DNA of 64,000 nt from Carettochelys insculpta (Eukaryota > Chordata > Testudines > Carettochelyidae), in contig NC_134142.1 in assembly GCF_033958435.1 (NCBI RefSeq), forward strand, positions 97,659,001 to 97,723,000, given 5' to 3'. The notes under the pieces were generated by a model, which worked only from the letters and a program-made list of their open reading frames with translations, did no database searches and had not been told where the DNA came from. Position numbers and translations under genes: made by a program. Of this stretch, positions 60,160 to 64,000 are shown in pieces (positions within the stretch are counted from its first letter, which is position 1; every line of letters begins with the position of its first letter).

Positions 60160-61930
60160 AGATACCATCAATTCTCTTCCTGCAGACTCTTTGCCTTATT
60201 CACTATACATCTTTCATTTAAACTTGTGCAACACATGAGGCATGGATCCTACAGACAAATCTCCTTCACTAACACTATTTAATTACCAGAACATCTCCTT
60301 CCCCTGAACTGGTTTAGAGAGGCTCCATAGAGAATGGATTCCACTCTCCTTACATCTGACCAATATCATGCCTATACGCTGGGGCCCAGCAGGGGCACTG
60401 TAGGCATAGTTTAGTCATGAAGAACACAAATGGAGAGTGAAACTGGCTGGAACACTCTGGGCACAGCTAAGCTGTACCTCCTCCATTGCTCCCTATGCTA
60501 CTATGGCTACTTTGCTCTTTATATTTGCATTAGCTCAGTGAGAGCTAATGTGCGTATATGTATGCACGTAGCTTTCAAAAAATTACAGCAGATTTGGTTA
60601 AATCCTTGATGTGCTAATGCAGAAGAATTGGACCAAATGTAGGGTAAATTTAATGCATAGTACATGCTGGCATCAGCATCAACATTTTTTGTCATTGGCC
60701 CAATGGCAAATGTAAAACCTTTGAAAAATACCTGAACTTTTAACAGTCAATGAAATAGATTGAAACCAGTAAAAATCATTGTTTTGCAGCAGGTTTAGTT
60801 GTTTTCCTTCTGAAATATTTGTGTAGAAATACTTCTATTGTCTTCAGTCAGAACAAAAGCTAATTTGTATTTCCAGCTGTTTCATCCCGCTGGAGATTTC
60901 CTAACTTGCTTTAGGCAGACCTACACACTTAAATACCATTGTTCTCTCTGCTGTGCAATAATTATCGTGACTTAAAATTCAAAAGTTGTTTTGTTCAATA
61001 TTGGCAGAGACACCCTTTAGACTTTGATCATGACACAGCTGTTCATGTGAAACATGTTTCATGGCCAACTTTTGGGACCCAAAGCTATTCAGTCACAGGA
61101 ACATAAATTGAGAGTTAATTTACTGAACCCTGAATGGAGTTACTCTGGATTTACACCTTTGTGACAGCTGAATTTGGAGCTTTGGATTCTTATTTAAATG
61201 GCACCTATTTGCAGTTATGACATTAGAATGCTTCAGCATTTCAAACTTGATTGCAAACCACTCTAATAAAATCAAGTGTTCTTTTATTTAACAAAAAATA
61301 AATGATATAACTAGAATTCCATGGGATTTCTACCAAGTGCTGTTAAGACAGCTGGCTGAAATCCTATGATTGTTCCCTCTTTAATACCCTAGTTAAGAGC
61401 AATTCTTACTTTGTTCTACATGTGGACTTGTGCAGATGCTGGTTTAAGCAGTTTCTGGATTGCAGGAGTTTACAAGAACTATATTAATCTATATCGTCTA
61501 GACTTTCTTTCCCACATGACTCCAGTATGGAAGGTTTTAACCAACACTGTTCCAACCTGCATAATTTACACATCTGTAGTCTATTTTCACTGTATATAAG
61601 CCAAGTTCCTAGAGTAATCATGGCAAAGAACTTTTCCACTCATTCTTGTTTGATCAGGCCATGATCCGAACACTGACTTCCTCTTTTTTAAAAAAAAGGC
61701 AGGAAACAAACAAAGATTTGTTAGATAATTACTTTTCTGTTAAGATAATTTAGCACATAATAGCAGTCATCCGATATTATGCTTTTTCCAGGAAGATTTT
61801 TTTTTAAAACTAGCTGTTTAAGGTTGGAATTGGGGAACTATAGCTAATAGCGTTGAAGGAACCCATCTATTTCATGGATCAGTAATGCATTTCTATAAGT
61901 CTGATACCTTTCAGTTTCCTGCACATACTA
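60160..61930. other. AT-rich intergenic DNA, nothing definite
   Basis: 61120-61165 carries GAATGGAGTTACTCTGGATT TACACC, an old palindromic-family trace. Otherwise unique. Confidence 0.4.
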
Positions 61931-61933
61931 ATA

Positions 61934-62260
61934 CTTGTTGAGCCTTTCTAATCTGGCACCCTCAGGACCTGACCAGTGCTGGATGAGAGAGTTTGCCAGA
62001 CCATGATAGATCAATATTGTCTAGCAGCACTATCAACACTTCCACTGCTTACTGAACTCTTAGAAGACATTTAGAGGTAAATTACAGCTAAGTAACAGCA
62101 CAGGACATGGAGAGCCAGGAATGGTGGCTGTAAACAAACTTCATGGGACTGCAGGCAACGTGGCCACACTCATGGTGAGTGGTTGTCTGGCTAACTGAAA
62201 TCATCCCAGATTATGGATGTTGCCAGACCAGACAGTTCCAGATTAGAAAGGTACAACCTG
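61934..62260. mobile_element. Tigger/pogo-like miniature transposon (copy 4 of 4)
   Basis: Left end CTTGTTGAGCCTTTCTAATC and inverted right end CAGGTTGTACCTTTCTAATC, TA on each side (61932-61933, 62261-62262). The interior aligns with 14466-14765 (CACCCTCAGGACCTGACC, CAACACTTCCACTGCTTACT). Best-preserved copy of the family in the window, 327 bp. Confidence 0.8.
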
Positions 62261-62562
62261 TATCATGCAAATATCAATGTTTTTATACCAGGCAATGTGG
62301 GTTACAATCAGCTCCTTTTTCCATGCATGTCTGAGTACAGAAACACACAAAAAACCCCACAACATTCAAGGGTAACATGAGCTCCATTAAACATAGCTAT
62401 TTATAATAGCACACTGTTTCCCTTTCTCAGACTGTTCCCTATTCATATAATACAAAATATCCTTGATGGTCAGAGTCTAATTTTTAATGGTACTTCTCAC
62501 TGATCTTGAACTCATCTTTAAACAGTCTAGACATGGGATGAGATGAATAATACAATGGCATT

Positions 62563-62640
62563 GATCCTCAGCTAGCGTAAACTGGAATAAATGAGTGGAA
62601 CTTTGATAATTTACTGCAGTTAAAGATCTGGTCCAATACT
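62563..62640. repeat. Ancient palindromic repeat, GATCCTCAGC type
   Basis: TTGATCCTCAGCTAGCGTAA on the left and TGCAGTTAAAGATCTGGTCC on the right are degraded inverted arms of the same family as 17038-17100 and 56775-56830. Confidence 0.45.
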
Positions 62641-62960
62641 TTTAGTCTACGTCTACAGTACAAAATAAAGTCACATTTATCAGTCAACTTTGTAACACTG
62701 AGTTTTATAAAGTTGAAGCTGAGTATCTGCACCACCCCACAAAATAAACTTAGTGAGTCCATATTAAATTGGCAAAGTTTGATTGATGTAGCAGTGCATT
62801 GTGGGAACCTATACCACAGTTTTCTCAGCCTCATAGCAGTCTGGGTTTTTCCACTGGTGCATTATGGGAAGATGCCCTGTAAGTGGTTGTGTGTGCTCAA
62901 TGTCATCTCCCCACACTGCATTGCCCTCATTCGCCTCACAGTGAAAAGAAATGGCCATTT
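62641..62960. mobile_element. Probable miniature transposon, CTACGTCTAC end, right end unclear
   Basis: Begins with AGTCTACGTCTACAGTAC, followed by AAAGTCACATTTATCAGTC and GCAGTGCATTGTGGGAACC, phrasing typical of the turtle miniature elements. I could not place the right end. Confidence 0.4.
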
Positions 62961-63007
62961 TTCAAAGGAAAGAAGGAAAAGTAGGGAATCCCAGGGTAAA
63001 GAAAACC

Positions 63008-63305
63008 ATGACTGAACCATGTCAAAAGGTTGCTCAACTAGTTTTCCCCTGGTGAAAGAACACCTTTTATAAGGCAGCATGTCAGGGAACTGTCAATCCC
63101 ACATACTACAGTATATGTGCCCCAGTTGACTGCGCCACGTCAACAGATACCTCAACTAGTTTTCCCCCAGTGAAAGAGCATCTTTCATAAGGCAGTGTTG
63201 TTTATGATAACAGTGGATTAAAACCAGATCACATGCAGAAAGGTAGAGAGGAAATCATGTCAACAGGTCACTCAGCTACTTTTCCCCTGGTAAAAATGAG
63301 GCAAA
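63008..63305 (+). repeat. Three-unit tandem array, about 119-bp period
   Basis: The words GTCAAAAGG/GTCAACAG, CTCAACTAG and TTTTCCCCTGGTGAAAGA recur starting at about 63021, 63139 and 63259, giving periods of 118 and 120 bp. Units are diverged. An inverted relative (CTGTTGACATGGCGCAG, the inverse of CTGCGCCACGTCAACAG in unit 2) lies near 63467-63483. Confidence 0.65.
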
Positions 63306-63309
63306 CATG

Positions 63310-64000
63310 AGGCAAAATGCTGAGACTGTGGCTCCCCTGAACTGCATGCTTTTGGAACAGAGTGTACAGAAGCAGTGTGCCCAGGTGGGGGTGGTGGGGC
63401 AGTCCTGAAAATAGGTGTGGCCGGGAGCAGCCCCCGCCAAACTAAACTCTGGCAGCTGAGGCTTCTGTTGACATGGCGCAGTTATCTGGTTTCTTGTTAG
63501 CCAACCCCCTGGCATGTATTGCCTCACTAGCCAGCCAGCTCATGAAAATCTCTGCTGCAGGGGGAACCAGTCCTTGGTACTAGCCCCTGAAGATATTTCC
63601 TGCTGGGGGAAACTTCCCCCCCACACATGTTGCCTGCCTCATATGGGCCAGCCAGCCCCCAAAAATCTTTGTCACATGGGGGACCAGCCCACGGAAAATG
63701 TGATGTGCAGAAGCCTTCACCCCATGCAGGCCAGGGACATGCTGCTTTCTGGAAGCATGTTCTGTACTGCAGAACCGGCACGTTGCTAATACTTGAACAT
63801 CACAAGGGCAATTCTTAATCACCCGAATACAATGAAGGGGGAAATGTTTTATCAATAATAAGACTGAAAAGAAAGGAGCTCAAATTATGCTGCTGAAAAT
63901 TAACACCCTACTTACCAGGTCTCTGTGATGGCTATGCTGCATGGAAACTAGAGGCCAGAAAAGAAGGTTAAGTACCAATATGTTAATAACTGCTTTGGAT
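63310..64000. other. GC-richer right edge with repeat-like content
   Basis: CCAGCCAGC words recur at 63531 and 63649 (118 bp apart), each followed by AAAATCT and GGGGGAACC/GGGGGACC. This suggests a second short repeated unit. Frames of up to 91 codons on both strands are not credible genes. Confidence 0.4.

Noticed and set aside
63008..63305. Possible CRISPR-like array
   Set aside because: Three diverged ~119-bp units in vertebrate DNA are a minisatellite-like repeat, not short identical repeats with unique spacers.

Overview
This is vertebrate nuclear DNA, most likely from a turtle. The repeats fit a turtle: several CR1 LINE copies, Penelope-like elements with GIY-YIG endonuclease pieces, and a dense population of short DNA transposons whose ends read roughly GGCTACGTCTACAC. 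I cannot name the species. The placement rests on recalled repeat families and on one host gene, not on any database search.

I recognise one host protein-coding gene with confidence. It is FIBIN (fin bud initiation factor homolog), an intact single-exon reading frame of 212 codons on the minus strand at 17791-18429, inside a CpG-rich island. The rest looks like sparse intergenic DNA. In mammals FIBIN lies between BBOX1 and SLC5A12, so those genes would be expected outside this window. I found no exon of either. The GC-rich first 400 bases could be a promoter, but nothing in them proves it.

Layout. 1-7.7 kb is a GC-rich edge followed by mostly unique AT-rich DNA. 7.7-13.6 kb is packed with repeats: two CR1 copies tail to tail, a third CR1 split by a hAT-like insert, another hAT-like insert, a 436-bp perfectly symmetric hairpin transposon and a further miniature transposon. 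13.6-17.1 kb holds ancient palindromic repeats. 17.1-18.8 kb is FIBIN with its flanks. 19.4-26.5 kb holds a CR1 fragment and several miniature transposons, one inserted inside another at 21.6-22.3 kb. 28-36 kb contains microsatellites, a hAT-like element with a perfect 8-bp target duplication that carries a Harbinger-like element inside it, and an unidentified reading frame with a splice-donor-like end. 36-45 kb contains more miniature transposons, a degraded Penelope-like element interrupted by CR1, and CR1 tails. 47.3-52.6 kb holds an ancient SINE, a 321-bp direct duplication and an almost full-length but mutated non-LTR retrotransposon. 52.7-64 kb holds further miniature transposons, a CR1 copy, a second Penelope-like insertion nested in a transposon, and a short tandem array near the right edge.

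No tRNA, rRNA, CRISPR array or bacterial-type operon was seen. Every retrotransposon reading frame is broken by stops, frameshifts or insertions. I found no convincing new biological system. The most interesting material is the nested transposon architecture, the exceptionally symmetric hairpin element, the duplicated donor-bearing block next to the retrotransposon, and FIBIN standing alone in repeat-rich DNA.
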